A DNA stretch of 64,000 nt from Streptomyces sp. NRRL F-5135 (GTDB lineage: Bacteria > Actinomycetota > Actinomycetes > Streptomycetales > Streptomycetaceae), in contig NZ_JOHR01000001.1 of the NCBI RefSeq assembly GCF_000719775.1, positions 310,001-374,000 of the forward strand. Reading direction: 5' to 3'. The notes beneath the pieces were generated by a model. It was not told the origin of the DNA, made no database searches, and was given only the letters and a program-made list of their open reading frames with translations. Of the stretch, positions 33,797-43,048 are shown in pieces; the stretch's first letter is position 1; every line of letters begins with the position of its first letter. The position numbers and the translations under genes are program-made.

Positions 33797-35056
33797 CTAC
33801 GGCGCGGGCGGATTCGGGGGTGTCCGCGGCGTGGGCGAGGCCGGAGGCGGAGGCGGAGCCGAGGGCGTGGACCGGCCCGGCGGCGGGGCCGTGCTCCGGC
33901 GGATCACCATGCGCGTGGGCACCAGTGTCGTACCGCGTTCGTCCGTGCCCGTGCCGATCTGGCGCAGGGCGCCCTCCACGCAGCGGCGCCCGACCTCCGC
34001 GAAGTCCTGGTGCACGGTCGTCAGCGGGGGCATGTACGAGCCGGCGTCCGGGATGTCGTCGAAACCGACCACGCTGACCTGGTCCGGTACCCCGCGCCCG
34101 CTTTCGCGCAGGGCGCGCAGCAGCCCCAGTGCCATCTGGTCGTTGGCCGCGAAGACGGCGCTGCAGCCGGGCTCGCGGGCGAGCCGGAGCCCGGCCCGGT
34201 AGCCCGACTCGGCCGACCAGTCGCCGCGCAGCAACTCCGGCACCTCGCGGCCCGCCTCCCGCAGTGTGGCCCGCCAGGCGTCGGCCCGGCGCTGCGCGGC
34301 GAAGGAGTCCTCGGGGCCCGCGAGGTGCCAGACCGTCGAGTGGCCCAGGTCCAGCAGGTGCCGTACGGCCTCCCTGGCGCCGCCCGCCTGGTCGGTGTCG
34401 ACCACGCTGTACCGGTCGCCCGCGTCGGAGTCGGCCACCACCACGCCGACGTTGGGCGGCAGCGAGACCGTGGCCGCGTCCAGGAGATGCACTTCCATGA
34501 TGACGATGATGGCGTCCACGGCCAGTTCGCCCAGCCGGGTGAAGGCGCCCCGCACCTCGTCCTGGGTCGGGATCGCGACCGGGAGCAGGGTGGTGGCGTA
34601 CCCCTGTTGTGCCGCCGAGGTCGCGATGGCCTCCAGGGTGCGGACGTTGCCGGTGGTGGAGAGGGTGAACAGGATGATGCCGAGGGTGCGGAACTCGCCC
34701 CGTTTCAGGGCGCGGGCGGCGCTGTTGGGCCGGTAGCCCAGTTCCTTCATCGCGTCCAGCACCTGCTGCCGGGTCGCTTCCACGACGCCGGGATGGCCGT
34801 TGGACACCCGGGAGACGGTCTGCGAGGAGACCCCGGCGCGCCGGGCGACGTCGGCCATGGAGACCCGGCGCCGCCGGCGCGGCGGCCCGTCGCCCGACGC
34901 GCGCCACGTGCCGCCCGCGCTCCCCGTACCTCGCGCGCTCACCTCATGCGCCGCGCCCGCCGCGTCCCCCTTACTCCCCGCGCTCCCCTTACTCCCCGCG
35001 CCGGAGCGCGCCGACGGAGCGTCCGCCTCCGCAGCGTCCGCCCCGGTGGCATCCAC
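33797..35056 (-). CDS. LacI-family repressor of the galactan/galactoside cluster
   Basis: 419 residues if started at GTG 35056, which has GGAGGAG 5 nt upstream; the frame also opens at ATG 35167, but that start has no ribosome binding site and touches the operator. After a low-complexity Ala/Gly/Ser-rich leader, the LacI helix-turn-helix is SMADVARRAGVSSQTVSRVSNGHPGV, hinge RPNSAARAL. The periplasmic-binding-like domain has VVVADSDAGDRYSVVDTDQAGGAREAVRHLLDLGH, AVFAANDQMALGLLRAL and VSVVGFDDIPDAGSYMPPLTTVHQDF. Divergent from the permease-permease-SBP-GH42-GH30 series and separated from it by a perfect palindrome that it very likely binds. Confidence 0.93.
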   Translation of the reverse strand: MDATGADAAEADAPSARSGAGSKGSAGSKGDAAGAAHEVSARGTGSAGGTWRASGDGPPRRRRRVSMADVARRAGVSSQTVSRVSNGHPGVVEATRQQVLDAMKELGYRPNSAARALKRGEFRTLGIILFTLSTTGNVRTLEAIATSAAQQGYATTLLPVAIPTQDEVRGAFTRLGELAVDAIIVIMEVHLLDAATVSLPPNVGVVVADSDAGDRYSVVDTDQAGGAREAVRHLLDLGHSTVWHLAGPEDSFAAQRRADAWRATLREAGREVPELLRGDWSAESGYRAGLRLAREPGCSAVFAANDQMALGLLRALRESGRGVPDQVSVVGFDDIPDAGSYMPPLTTVHQDFAEVGRRCVEGALRQIGTGTDERGTTLVPTRMVIRRSTAPPPGRSTPSAPPPPPASPTPRTPPNPPAP

Positions 35057-35168
35057 GGTCTCCTCCACCCCGACCTCGTCTTCCTCGCTCGTCGACCTCC
35101 CGGTGACCGAATTGGCCCCGTCAGGAATCTTGACGCCTCCCGGAGCGAATGTAAGCATCCCACCCATC

Positions 35169-35186
35169 GATGTTTACGTAAACATC
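35169..35186. promoter_or_regulatory. Perfect LacI-type operator
   Basis: GATGTTTACGTAAACATC, an 18-bp perfect palindrome with the central CG of LacI-family sites, strikingly AT-rich in this genome. It is the only copy I found in the window, in the divergent region between the repressor gene and the sugar-uptake operon (permease ATG at 35285). Confidence 0.88.
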
Positions 35187-35284
35187 CGCACCGGCGGCCA
35201 CGTGCGTACCGCGCCACGCCGAGCGCGTTTCCACCCCTGCCGCTCGCGGTGGGGTGCCCGAGAACGACCAGCGAGGAACTGCCC

Positions 35285-36208
35285 ATGACGGCACTGTCAC
35301 CCCCCGCCGCGAAGGGCCGCCCGGTCCGCCGCGGCGGACTTCAGCGCAGGCGAGCCTGGGTCGGATGGGGTTTCGTCGGCCCCTTCATGGCGGTCTTCGC
35401 CCTGGTGTTCCTCGCGCCGATCGGCTACTCCCTCTACCTGAGCCTCTTCCGGAACCAGCTCGTCGGCGGCACCTCGTTCGTCGGCCTGGACAACTACCGG
35501 CGGGCGATGGAGGATCCCCAGTTCTGGTCCGCGCTCGGCCGCGTGAGCCTCTTCCTGGTCGTCCAGGTGCCGGTGATGCTGGGGATCGCGCTCCTCGTGG
35601 CCCTGGCCATCGACAGCGGCCGGCTCTACGGCAAGGGCTTCTTCCGCATCGCGATCTTCCTGCCCTACGCCGTGCCCGCCGTGGTCGCCTCCCTGATGTG
35701 GGGCTTCATGTACGGCACGCGCTTCGGCCTGGTCGGCAACATCAACGACGCGTTCGGCGTCGAACTGCCCAACCCGCTCTCCCCGGATCTGGTGCTCGCC
35801 TCCATCGGCAACATCGTCACCTGGGAGTTCGTCGGCTACAACATGCTGATCTTCTACTCCGCGCTGCGGGTGATCCCGCACGCCCTGTACGAGGCCGCGG
35901 AGATCGACGGCGCGGGGCAGCTGCGGATCATCACCGCGATCAAACTCCCCGCCATCCGGGGCGCGCTGGCCGTCGCCACCATCTTCTCGATCATCGGGAG
36001 CTTCCAGCTCTTCAACGAGCCGAGCATCCTCAAGCCCCTGGCGCCCAACGCGATCACCACGTACTTCACCCCCAACTCCTACACGTACTCGCTGGCCTTC
36101 GCCGGTCAGCAGCACAACTACGCGGCCACGGTGGCGATCGTCATGGGTGTCCTCACCATGGTCATCGCCTATGTCGTGCAGCTCCGCGGCATGCGAAAGG
36201 AAGCGTGA
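35285..36208 (+). CDS. Sugar ABC permease 1 (MalF-like, CUT1)
   Basis: 307 residues from ATG 35285 with GAGGAA upstream. Six hydrophobic segments from WVGWGFVGPFMAVFALVFLAPIGYSLYLSLF. The EAA loop is ALYEAAEIDGAGQLRIITAIKLPAIRG, which contacts the ATPase. FVGLDNYRRAMEDPQFW is the usual periplasmic segment of MalF-type subunits. First gene of the operon with a second permease 2 nt downstream and a binding protein after that. No ATPase gene is present. Confidence 0.93.
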   Translation: MTALSPPAAKGRPVRRGGLQRRRAWVGWGFVGPFMAVFALVFLAPIGYSLYLSLFRNQLVGGTSFVGLDNYRRAMEDPQFWSALGRVSLFLVVQVPVMLGIALLVALAIDSGRLYGKGFFRIAIFLPYAVPAVVASLMWGFMYGTRFGLVGNINDAFGVELPNPLSPDLVLASIGNIVTWEFVGYNMLIFYSALRVIPHALYEAAEIDGAGQLRIITAIKLPAIRGALAVATIFSIIGSFQLFNEPSILKPLAPNAITTYFTPNSYTYSLAFAGQQHNYAATVAIVMGVLTMVIAYVVQLRGMRKEA

Positions 36209-36210
36209 CG

Positions 36211-37152
36211 ATGGGAGCCACCGCCCCCACCACCGTGGCCCCGCCGACGGACCGCCGGCCACGTCCCGCCGCCCGGCTGCGCGCTCCGCGCAGCCGGCAC
36301 AGCGTCGACCGCCCCCGCCGCAGCGCGCTGCTCACCGTGCTCACCGGACTCGTCCTCGTCTACGCGCTGGTGCCGCTGATCTGGCTGGCCATGGGCGCCA
36401 CCAAGAGCCAGGAGGGCCTGCTCGACTCCTTCGGCCTCTGGTTCGACGACGACTTCGCGCTGTGGAGCAACATCGCCGACACCCTCACCTACGACGACGG
36501 CGTCTTCGTCCGCTGGCTGCTGAACACCCTGCTGTACGTGGCGGCGGGCGCGGGCGGCGCGACGTTCCTCGCGGTGCTCGGCGGCTACGCGCTGGCCAAG
36601 TTCGACTTCCCCGGCAAGCGCGGTGTCTTCGCCGTCGTCATCGGGGCGGTCGCGGTGCCCACCACCGCGCTGGCCGTCCCCACCTTCCTGATGTTCAGCG
36701 AGATGGGGCTGACCAACACCCCCTGGGCGGTGATCATCCCCTCGCTGATCTCGCCCTTCGGCCTCTACCTGATGTGGGTCTTCGCCTCGGAGGCGATCCC
36801 CGTCGAACTGCTGGAGGCCGCGCGCATCGACGGCGCGGGCGAGATGCGCACCTTCTTCACGGTGAGCCTGCCGCTGCTCGGCCCGGGCATCGTCACCGTC
36901 CTGCTGTTCACCATGGTCGCGACCTGGAACAACTACTTCCTCCCGCTGATCATGCTCAAGGACCCGGACTGGTACCCGCTCACGCTGGGACTCGACGCCT
37001 GGAACGACCAGGCCGCCACCAACGGCGGCGAGGCCATCTTCAACCTGGTGATCACCGGCTCACTGCTCACCATCGTGCCGCTGATCGCCGCGTTCCTGCT
37101 GCTCCAGCGGTACTGGCAGTCGGGGCTCGCCGCCGGCAGCGTCAAGGAGTGA
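36211..37152 (+). CDS. Sugar ABC permease 2 (MalG-like, CUT1)
   Basis: 313 residues starting 2 nt after the previous stop. A cytoplasmic Arg/Pro-rich N-terminus precedes LLTVLTGLVLVYALVPLIWLAMGATKSQEGLL. The EAA loop is ELLEAARIDGAGEMRTFFTVSLPLLGPG. PLIMLKDPDWYPLTLGLDAWN lies before the last helix. Together with permease 1 it forms the membrane channel for the sugar bound by the next gene product. The usual MalK-type ATPase is absent. Confidence 0.93.
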   Translation: MGATAPTTVAPPTDRRPRPAARLRAPRSRHSVDRPRRSALLTVLTGLVLVYALVPLIWLAMGATKSQEGLLDSFGLWFDDDFALWSNIADTLTYDDGVFVRWLLNTLLYVAAGAGGATFLAVLGGYALAKFDFPGKRGVFAVVIGAVAVPTTALAVPTFLMFSEMGLTNTPWAVIIPSLISPFGLYLMWVFASEAIPVELLEAARIDGAGEMRTFFTVSLPLLGPGIVTVLLFTMVATWNNYFLPLIMLKDPDWYPLTLGLDAWNDQAATNGGEAIFNLVITGSLLTIVPLIAAFLLLQRYWQSGLAAGSVKE

Positions 37153-37222
37153 GACCCCCGCGGGACCTCCGGCCCGCACCCCCTTTCCCGGGCTTTCGGC
37201 AGTTCTCTGACAACGAAGTGAG

Positions 37223-38569
37223 ATGACTCTGATGAACAACGCATCGCGGCGCGTCCTGCGCGGCGGCACCGTGCTGGCCTCCGCCCTCACGCTGGCGCTC
37301 TCCCTGACGGCCTGCGGTTCCTCCGACGACGGTTCGGAGTCGAGCCCCGCCGACGTCGACGCGGCGCTCGCCGAGGGCGGCAGCCTCACCGTCTGGACCT
37401 GGGACCTCACCATGAAGCAGGTGGCGAAGGACTTCGAGGCCGCGCATCCCAAGGTGAAGATCAACTTGGTCAACGCCGGTACCAACAAGGACCAGTACAC
37501 CGCGCTCGAGAACGCGATCTCGGCCGGCAAGGGCGTGCCCGACGTGGCGCAGATCGAGTACTACGCGCTGGGTCAGTTCTCGCTGAGCAAGTCCCTGGCC
37601 GACCTGTCCGCCTACGGTGCGGACGAGCTGGCCGACTCCTACTCGCCGGGCCCCTGGAACGCGGTGGCGTCCGGCGACCAGGTCTACGCGCTGCCGCTGG
37701 ATTCCGGTCCGATGGCCCTCTACTACAACAAGAAGGTCTTCGACAAGCACGGCATCGCGGTGCCGAAGACCTGGGACGAGTACGTCGACGCGGCCAGGAA
37801 ACTGCACAAGGCCGACCCGAAGGTCTTCATCACCAACGACGCCGGTGAGCCCGGGTTCGCCACCAGCCTGATCTGGCAGGCGGGGGGCCGCCCCTACAAG
37901 GTGGACGGCACCAAGGTCTCCGTCGACTTCTCCGACGCGGGCAGCAGGACCTATGCCGACACCTGGCAGAAGCTGCTCGACGACAAGCTGGTGGCGCCGG
38001 TCGTCTCCTGGAGCGACGAGTGGTTCAAGGGACTGGCCGACGGTTCCATCGCCACGCTCGCCACCGGCGCCTGGATGCCCACGAACCTGGAGACGGGCGC
38101 GGCCTCGGCCGCCGGTGACTGGCGCGTCGCGCCCCTGCCGCAGTGGAAGGCCGGGGCCGCCGTCAGTGCCGAGAACGGCGGCAGCTCGCTCGCCATCCCC
38201 GCGGCGAGCAAGAACAAGGAACTCGCCTACGCGTTCCTGGAGTACGCCAACGCCGGAGCCGGTGTGAAGTCCCGGGTGGACGACGGGGCGTTCCCGGCGA
38301 CCACGGCCGAGCTGACGTCGAAGGAGTTCCTCGCCAAGAAGTTCGACTACTTCGGCGGCCAGGAGGCCAACAAGATCTTCTCCGAGTCGGCGTCCCAGGT
38401 CCCCGACGGCTGGTCGTACCTGCCCTTCCAGGTCTACGCGAACTCGATCTTCAACGACAACGTGGGCAAGGCGTACGCCTCGAACACGACGCTGTCCCAG
38501 GGGCTCGCCCAGTGGCAGAAGGCGTCCATCGCCTACGGCAAGGAACAGGGCTTCACCGTCGGCGACTGA
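37223..38569 (+). CDS. Sugar-binding lipoprotein of ABC importer
   Basis: 448 residues. The lipoprotein signal ends in the lipobox LSLTAC (Cys about residue 31). The mature extracellular-solute-binding domain has GGSLTVWTWDLTMKQVAKDFEAAHPKVKINLVN, VPDVAQIEYYALGQFSL, YALPLDSGPMALYYNKKVFDKHG and LATGAWMPTNLETG. It delivers oligosaccharide to the two permeases upstream. Neighbouring GH42 and GH30 genes suggest galacto-oligosaccharides, which is inference. A strong hairpin follows its stop, as is common where the binding protein must be in excess. A second ATG lies three codons in. Confidence 0.94.
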   Translation: MTLMNNASRRVLRGGTVLASALTLALSLTACGSSDDGSESSPADVDAALAEGGSLTVWTWDLTMKQVAKDFEAAHPKVKINLVNAGTNKDQYTALENAISAGKGVPDVAQIEYYALGQFSLSKSLADLSAYGADELADSYSPGPWNAVASGDQVYALPLDSGPMALYYNKKVFDKHGIAVPKTWDEYVDAARKLHKADPKVFITNDAGEPGFATSLIWQAGGRPYKVDGTKVSVDFSDAGSRTYADTWQKLLDDKLVAPVVSWSDEWFKGLADGSIATLATGAWMPTNLETGAASAAGDWRVAPLPQWKAGAAVSAENGGSSLAIPAASKNKELAYAFLEYANAGAGVKSRVDDGAFPATTAELTSKEFLAKKFDYFGGQEANKIFSESASQVPDGWSYLPFQVYANSIFNDNVGKAYASNTTLSQGLAQWQKASIAYGKEQGFTVGD

Positions 38570-38583
38570 CCGGCCGGGCGCAC

Positions 38584-38622
38584 GGGGTACGCGGGGGGCG
38601 GCGCACGCCTCCCGCGTACCCC
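38584..38622 (+). terminator. Long hairpin between binding protein and GH42
   Basis: GGGGTACGCGGG-type arm (38584-38600) pairs with 38606-38622 over 17 positions with one G-T pair and a 5-nt loop. It starts 14 nt after the binding-protein stop, and GH42 begins 46 nt later on the same strand, so it is probably partial termination or mRNA protection. Confidence 0.75.
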
Positions 38623-38668
38623 GGACCGGTAAACCCACCGCACCCCCGTACGACCCCCGAGGAGCACA

Positions 38669-40771
38669 ATGCCCCGCGTCCCGTCGCCCCGCTGGCTGCG
38701 CCGGCCGTCCGACGACACCGCGCCGCGGTTCTGGTACGGCGCCGACTACAACCCGGAGCAGTGGCCGCGCGAGGTGTGGCACGAGGACATCCGGCTGATG
38801 CGCGAGGCGGGCGTGAACATCGTCTCGCTCGCCGTCTTCTCCTGGGCCCGGATCCAGACCGCGCCCGACACCTGGGACTTCGGCTGGCTCGACGAGATCA
38901 TGAACCTGCTCCACGCGGGCGGGATCGCCGTCGACCTGGCCACCGCCACCGCGTCGCCGCCGCCCTGGCTGACCACGCTGCACCCGGAGATCCTGCCGGT
39001 CGACGCGTCCGGCGCCACCGTCTGGCCCGGCGCGCGCCAGCACTGGCGGCCCACCTCGCCCGTCTTCCGTGAGTACGCGCTCCGGCTGACGACGGCGATG
39101 GCCGAGCGGTACGGCGGCCATCCGGCGCTCACGGCCTGGCACGTCTCCAACGAGCTGGGCTGCCACAACGTCTACGACTACTCCGACGACGCGGCCCGCG
39201 CCTTCCGGGACTGGCTGACCATCCGCTACGGCACGCTCGACGCCCTCAACGCCGCCTGGGGCACGGACTTCTGGTCCCAGCGCTACACGGCGTGGGAGCA
39301 GATCCTGCCGCCCCGGCTCGCCGCCTCCCACCCCAATCCCAGCCAGCAGCTCGACTTCAAGCGCTTCTCCTCCGACGCGCTGAAGGAGCACCTGCGGGCC
39401 GAGCGCGACGTGCTCCGCCGCCTCACCCCCGACGTGCCCGTGACCACCAACTTCATGGTCATGGACGAGACGAAGGGCATGCACTACGCCGACTGGGCGA
39501 GCGAGGTGGACTTCGTCTCCAACGACCACTACGTGCGGCCGGGACCGCAGGCGCTGGACGAGCTGTCGTTCTCCGCGAACCTCACCGGCTCGCTCGCGGG
39601 CGGCCGCCCGTGGTTCCTCATGGAACACTCCACCAGCGCGGTCAACTGGCAGCCGGTCAATGTCGCCAAGCGCGAGGGGGAGCTGGCGCGTGACTCGCTG
39701 CTGCACGTGGCGCACGGCGCCGACGCCGTCTGCTTCTTCCAGTGGCGCCAGTCGGCGGCGGGCGCCGAGAAGTACCACTCGGCGATGGTCCCGCACGCGG
39801 GGGCGGAGAGCGAGCTGTTCCGCTCGGTGGCGTGCCTCGGGGCCGCCCTGCGCGACGACCTGGCGGAGGTGGCGGGATCGGTCCGTACCCCCGCGAAGGC
39901 CGCGATCCTCTTCGACTGGGAGTCGTGGTGGGCGAGCGAGCAGGACTCCCACCCCTCCTCCCTGCTGCGCTACCGGCGGGAGGCGCTCGACTGGTACTCG
40001 GCCTTCCTGGCCCTCGGGGTGCGGGCCGATGTCGTCCACCAGGGCGCGTCGCTCGACGCCTACGACCTGGTGGTGGCGCCGGTGCTGCATGTGGTGCCGC
40101 GCGCGCTCGCCAAGGAGCTCACCGACTACGCCGAGGGCGGCGGCCATCTGGTGACCACCTATTTCTCCGGGGTGGTGGACGAGAACGACCACGCCTGGCT
40201 GGGCGGTTACCCGGGCGCGCTGCGGGACCTGCTCGGGATCAGGATCGAGGAGTTCGGGCCGCTGCTCGCGGGCGAGAGCGTCACCCTGGACGACGCGGGC
40301 GGCACCGCCGGCACGCTGTGGACCGACCGGATCACCGTCACCGACCCGTCGGTGGAGGTGCTGGCCGGTTACCGTACGGGCCCCCAGGCGGGGCGGCCGG
40401 CGATCACCCGCCGGCCGGTCGGCCCGGGCTCCGCCTCCTACGTGTCGACACGCCTGGGCCCCGAGGGGCTGCCCGGTGTGCTGGCCCGGCTGCTGGCGGG
40501 CGCCGGGGTGCGCTCGGAGCTGCCGGAGGAACTGCGCGGCCGGGTCGAGCTGGCGGTGCGCCACCAGGGCGGCACCACGTACTGGTTCCTGGTCAACCGC
40601 ACGGACGAGGAGGTCGGCCTGGCCGGTGTCACGGGCCGGTCGCTCACCGGCCGCGCCGGCGCGGGAGCCGCGAGCACCGGCCACGCCCCGGCCGCCGCCC
40701 CCGACGCCCCGGCCGTACTCGCTCCCCGCGGTGTGGCGGTGGTGCGCCGGGAGAGCCCGTCCGGGATGTGA
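38669..40771 (+). CDS. GH42 beta-galactosidase
   Basis: 700 residues from ATG 38669 (GAGGAG upstream), no signal peptide, so cytoplasmic. The barrel begins FWYGADYNPEQWPREVWHEDIRLMREAGVNIVSLAVFSWA. The acid/base is Glu162 in LTAWHVSNELGCHN and the nucleophile Glu319 in RPWFLMEHSTSAVNW. The trimerisation domain (about 395-610) and C-terminal beta domain follow. It hydrolyses terminal beta-galactosides; placed after a sugar importer it probably splits imported beta-galacto-oligosaccharides. Confidence 0.96.
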   Translation: MPRVPSPRWLRRPSDDTAPRFWYGADYNPEQWPREVWHEDIRLMREAGVNIVSLAVFSWARIQTAPDTWDFGWLDEIMNLLHAGGIAVDLATATASPPPWLTTLHPEILPVDASGATVWPGARQHWRPTSPVFREYALRLTTAMAERYGGHPALTAWHVSNELGCHNVYDYSDDAARAFRDWLTIRYGTLDALNAAWGTDFWSQRYTAWEQILPPRLAASHPNPSQQLDFKRFSSDALKEHLRAERDVLRRLTPDVPVTTNFMVMDETKGMHYADWASEVDFVSNDHYVRPGPQALDELSFSANLTGSLAGGRPWFLMEHSTSAVNWQPVNVAKREGELARDSLLHVAHGADAVCFFQWRQSAAGAEKYHSAMVPHAGAESELFRSVACLGAALRDDLAEVAGSVRTPAKAAILFDWESWWASEQDSHPSSLLRYRREALDWYSAFLALGVRADVVHQGASLDAYDLVVAPVLHVVPRALAKELTDYAEGGGHLVTTYFSGVVDENDHAWLGGYPGALRDLLGIRIEEFGPLLAGESVTLDDAGGTAGTLWTDRITVTDPSVEVLAGYRTGPQAGRPAITRRPVGPGSASYVSTRLGPEGLPGVLARLLAGAGVRSELPEELRGRVELAVRHQGGTTYWFLVNRTDEEVGLAGVTGRSLTGRAGAGAASTGHAPAAAPDAPAVLAPRGVAVVRRESPSGM

Positions 40772-40877
40772 CGCCGTCCGCGACCGTTCAGGCGCATTCC
40801 CGCCGATTCCCCTCATCACCGCTCGTTTCCCGCACATTCGGCACGGACAACGGACGCACGGACAAGGGAAGGTCACG

Positions 40878-42938
40878 ATGAAGCGACCACGTACCACCCG
40901 GTTTCTCCCGGCGGCGCTCGCCGTCGTCCTCGCGGCGGGCGGGGTGCTCGCCGCGGGCCCGCCGCCGGCCGCCGCCGGACAGAAGGCCGCGGCGGACGCG
41001 GCGGCCTCGGCCGTCACCGTACGGCCCGACCCCTCCTACCAGGGCCAGAGGTTCGAGGGCTGGGGCACCAGCCTCGTCTGGTTCGCGAACGCCACCGGCG
41101 ACTACCCGGAGGAGATCCGCGAACGCCTCGCGGAGCTGGTCTTCGGTGACGACGGCCTGGCGCTGAACATCGCCCGCTACAACATCGGCGGCGGCAACGC
41201 CCCCGACGTCGAGGACTACCTGCGCGCGGGCGGCGCCGTGCCCGGCTGGTGGCGGGCGCCGGAGGGCACCACCCGGGAGGACACCACCTGGTGGTCGGCC
41301 GACGACCGGGCCGACTGGAACCCGGACGCGGACCCGGCGCAGCGCTGGTGGGTGGACCGGATCAAGAAGGACATCACGCACTGGGAGGCGTTCAGCAACT
41401 CCCCGCCCTGGTTCATGACGGAGAGCGGCTATGTCTCCGGGAACTTCGACGCCGGGGCCGACCAGCTGCGCGCCGACCGGGTGGACGACTTCGCCGCGTA
41501 TCTGACGGGCGCGGTGGAGCGGCTGGAGAAGGCCCACAAGATCGACGTGGACACCCTCGATCCGTTCAACGAGCCGAACACCTCCTACTGGGGGACGACG
41601 CTGGGCCCGGACGGGGAGCCGGTCGGCGGCAGGCAGGAAGGGGCGCACATCGGCCCCGAACTCCAGCAGAAGGTCATCAGCGCGCTGCGGAAGGAGCTCG
41701 ACGGGTCCAGGACCGACGCGTCGGTCTCCGCGATGGACGAGACCAATCCGACGACGTTCGCCCGCAACTGGTCCGCGTATCCGGCGGCGGTACGGGACCA
41801 GGTCGACCAGCTGAACGTCCACACGTACGGGACGGGCGGGCGCACGACCGTCCGTGACATCGCCAAGGCCGCGGACAAGCCGCTGTGGATGAGCGAGGTC
41901 GAGGGCGACTGGGGCGACGGGCAGGACTTCGAGGACATGCGCCCCGGCCTGGGGCTGGCCCGGCACATCGTGGACGACCTGCGCGAACTGGAGCCGTCCG
42001 CCTGGCTGTTCTGGCAGCCCGTGGAGGACTACGACAACATGAAGCCGGGCGGTGAGTCCGGCAAGGGCGGCAACTGGGGCAGTGTCCAGGTGCCGTTCAG
42101 CTGCACGTCCGAGGACACCCTGGAGAGCTGCCCGGTCAGGACCAACACCAAGTTCGACACGGCCCGGAACTTCACCCACTTCATCCGGCCCGGCGACCGG
42201 CTGGTGAAGGTGGACGACACCACCAGCGCGGCGGCGGTCCCGGCCTCCGGCCGGGGCGCGACCGTCGTGCACGTCAACGACACGCTCGACGCCCGGCGGG
42301 TCACCGTGGACCTCTCCGGTTTCGCCGAGGTCGCGCGGGGCGCGAAGGTGACCCCGGTGGTGACGGACGCGTCCGGCGCGCTCGTCCGGCGGGCGCCCGT
42401 CGCCGTGTCCGAGGGCAGGGCCACCGTCACCGTGCCCGCCCGGTCCGTGACCAGCCTGCTGGTCTCCGGTGTGTCGGGCGTCGCGCGGGACAGCGCGCCG
42501 ATCCGGGACGGGCAGGAGTACCGGCTGACCGGCGCGGGCAGCGGCAAGGCGCTGGACGTCTCGGACGACGGTACGGGCACGGTCATCCGGAGCGCGGACC
42601 CGGCCGACCGCGGGCAGGTGTGGCGGGTGCGGAAGATGACGGGGGGCGACACCAACCGTGAGCGGTACACGCTGACCAGCGCCGTGGACGGGCGCAGGCT
42701 GGCGGTGCGGGACGGCACCGCCGTCCTGGAGAGGGACCGGGGCCGGCCCGGGGCGGCGGCCCGCTGGATCCTGTCCAGCACGGGCGACGGCTCGTACACG
42801 TTCGTCAGCGAGGCCACCGGTGACCTGCTGGAAGTCGCGGGCCAGGCGACGCAGGACGGCGCGCGGGTCGGGCTCTGGACGCCGAACTCCGGGAGCAACC
42901 AGCGCTGGACCGTGTCCGCCGCGGGGGACCGCCGGTAG
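40878..42938 (+). CDS. Secreted GH30 endo-galactanase-like enzyme with ricin-B module
   Basis: 686 residues from ATG 40878 (AAGGGAAGGTCACG upstream). Signal peptide about 1-35. The GH30 barrel plus beta side domain runs about 45-530: FEGWGTSLVWFANATGDYPEE, NIARYNIGGGNAPDVEDYLRAG, acid/base Glu232 in LDPFNEPNTSYWG, and a likely nucleophile Glu340 in PLWMSEVEGDWG. A C-terminal ricin-type beta-trefoil (about 538-686; GSGKALDVSDDGTGTVI, GDLLEVAGQATQDGARVGLWTPNSGSNQRWTV) would bind galactosides. The pattern is that of subfamily GH30_5 endo-beta-1,6-galactanases, which cut arabinogalactan side chains. GH30 is firm; the subfamily is probable. Confidence 0.9.
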   Translation: MKRPRTTRFLPAALAVVLAAGGVLAAGPPPAAAGQKAAADAAASAVTVRPDPSYQGQRFEGWGTSLVWFANATGDYPEEIRERLAELVFGDDGLALNIARYNIGGGNAPDVEDYLRAGGAVPGWWRAPEGTTREDTTWWSADDRADWNPDADPAQRWWVDRIKKDITHWEAFSNSPPWFMTESGYVSGNFDAGADQLRADRVDDFAAYLTGAVERLEKAHKIDVDTLDPFNEPNTSYWGTTLGPDGEPVGGRQEGAHIGPELQQKVISALRKELDGSRTDASVSAMDETNPTTFARNWSAYPAAVRDQVDQLNVHTYGTGGRTTVRDIAKAADKPLWMSEVEGDWGDGQDFEDMRPGLGLARHIVDDLRELEPSAWLFWQPVEDYDNMKPGGESGKGGNWGSVQVPFSCTSEDTLESCPVRTNTKFDTARNFTHFIRPGDRLVKVDDTTSAAAVPASGRGATVVHVNDTLDARRVTVDLSGFAEVARGAKVTPVVTDASGALVRRAPVAVSEGRATVTVPARSVTSLLVSGVSGVARDSAPIRDGQEYRLTGAGSGKALDVSDDGTGTVIRSADPADRGQVWRVRKMTGGDTNRERYTLTSAVDGRRLAVRDGTAVLERDRGRPGAAARWILSSTGDGSYTFVSEATGDLLEVAGQATQDGARVGLWTPNSGSNQRWTVSAAGDRR

Positions 42939-42952
42939 CGGGTCCGGTCGGC

Positions 42953-42983
42953 GGTGCGCGGACCCACGGCGGGTCCGCGCACC
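42953..42983. terminator. Shared terminator between convergent GH genes
   Basis: A perfect 13-bp stem (GGTGCGCGGACCC with its complement) and a 5-nt loop, 14 nt after the GH30 stop and 65 nt before the stop of the opposing gene. It can serve both strands. Confidence 0.85.
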
Positions 42984-43048
42984 GGGGGCCGGTCCGACAG
43001 CGACGTGCCGGACCGGCCCGCCCCCGCCTCCACCGACGGCGGCGGCCG

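Noticed and set aside
33797..35056. Naming this LacI gene cebR
   Set aside because: It lies next to galactoside genes and a different palindrome (ATGTTTACGTAAACAT), not the TGGGAGCGCTCCCA box; the CebR gene is probably outside the window.
37142..41017. Very long open frame on the minus strand (over 1200 codons) across the ABC/GH42 genes
   Set aside because: Antisense to well-supported genes; Arg/Gly/Val/His-rich with no domain. Long antisense frames are a by-product of high GC third positions.
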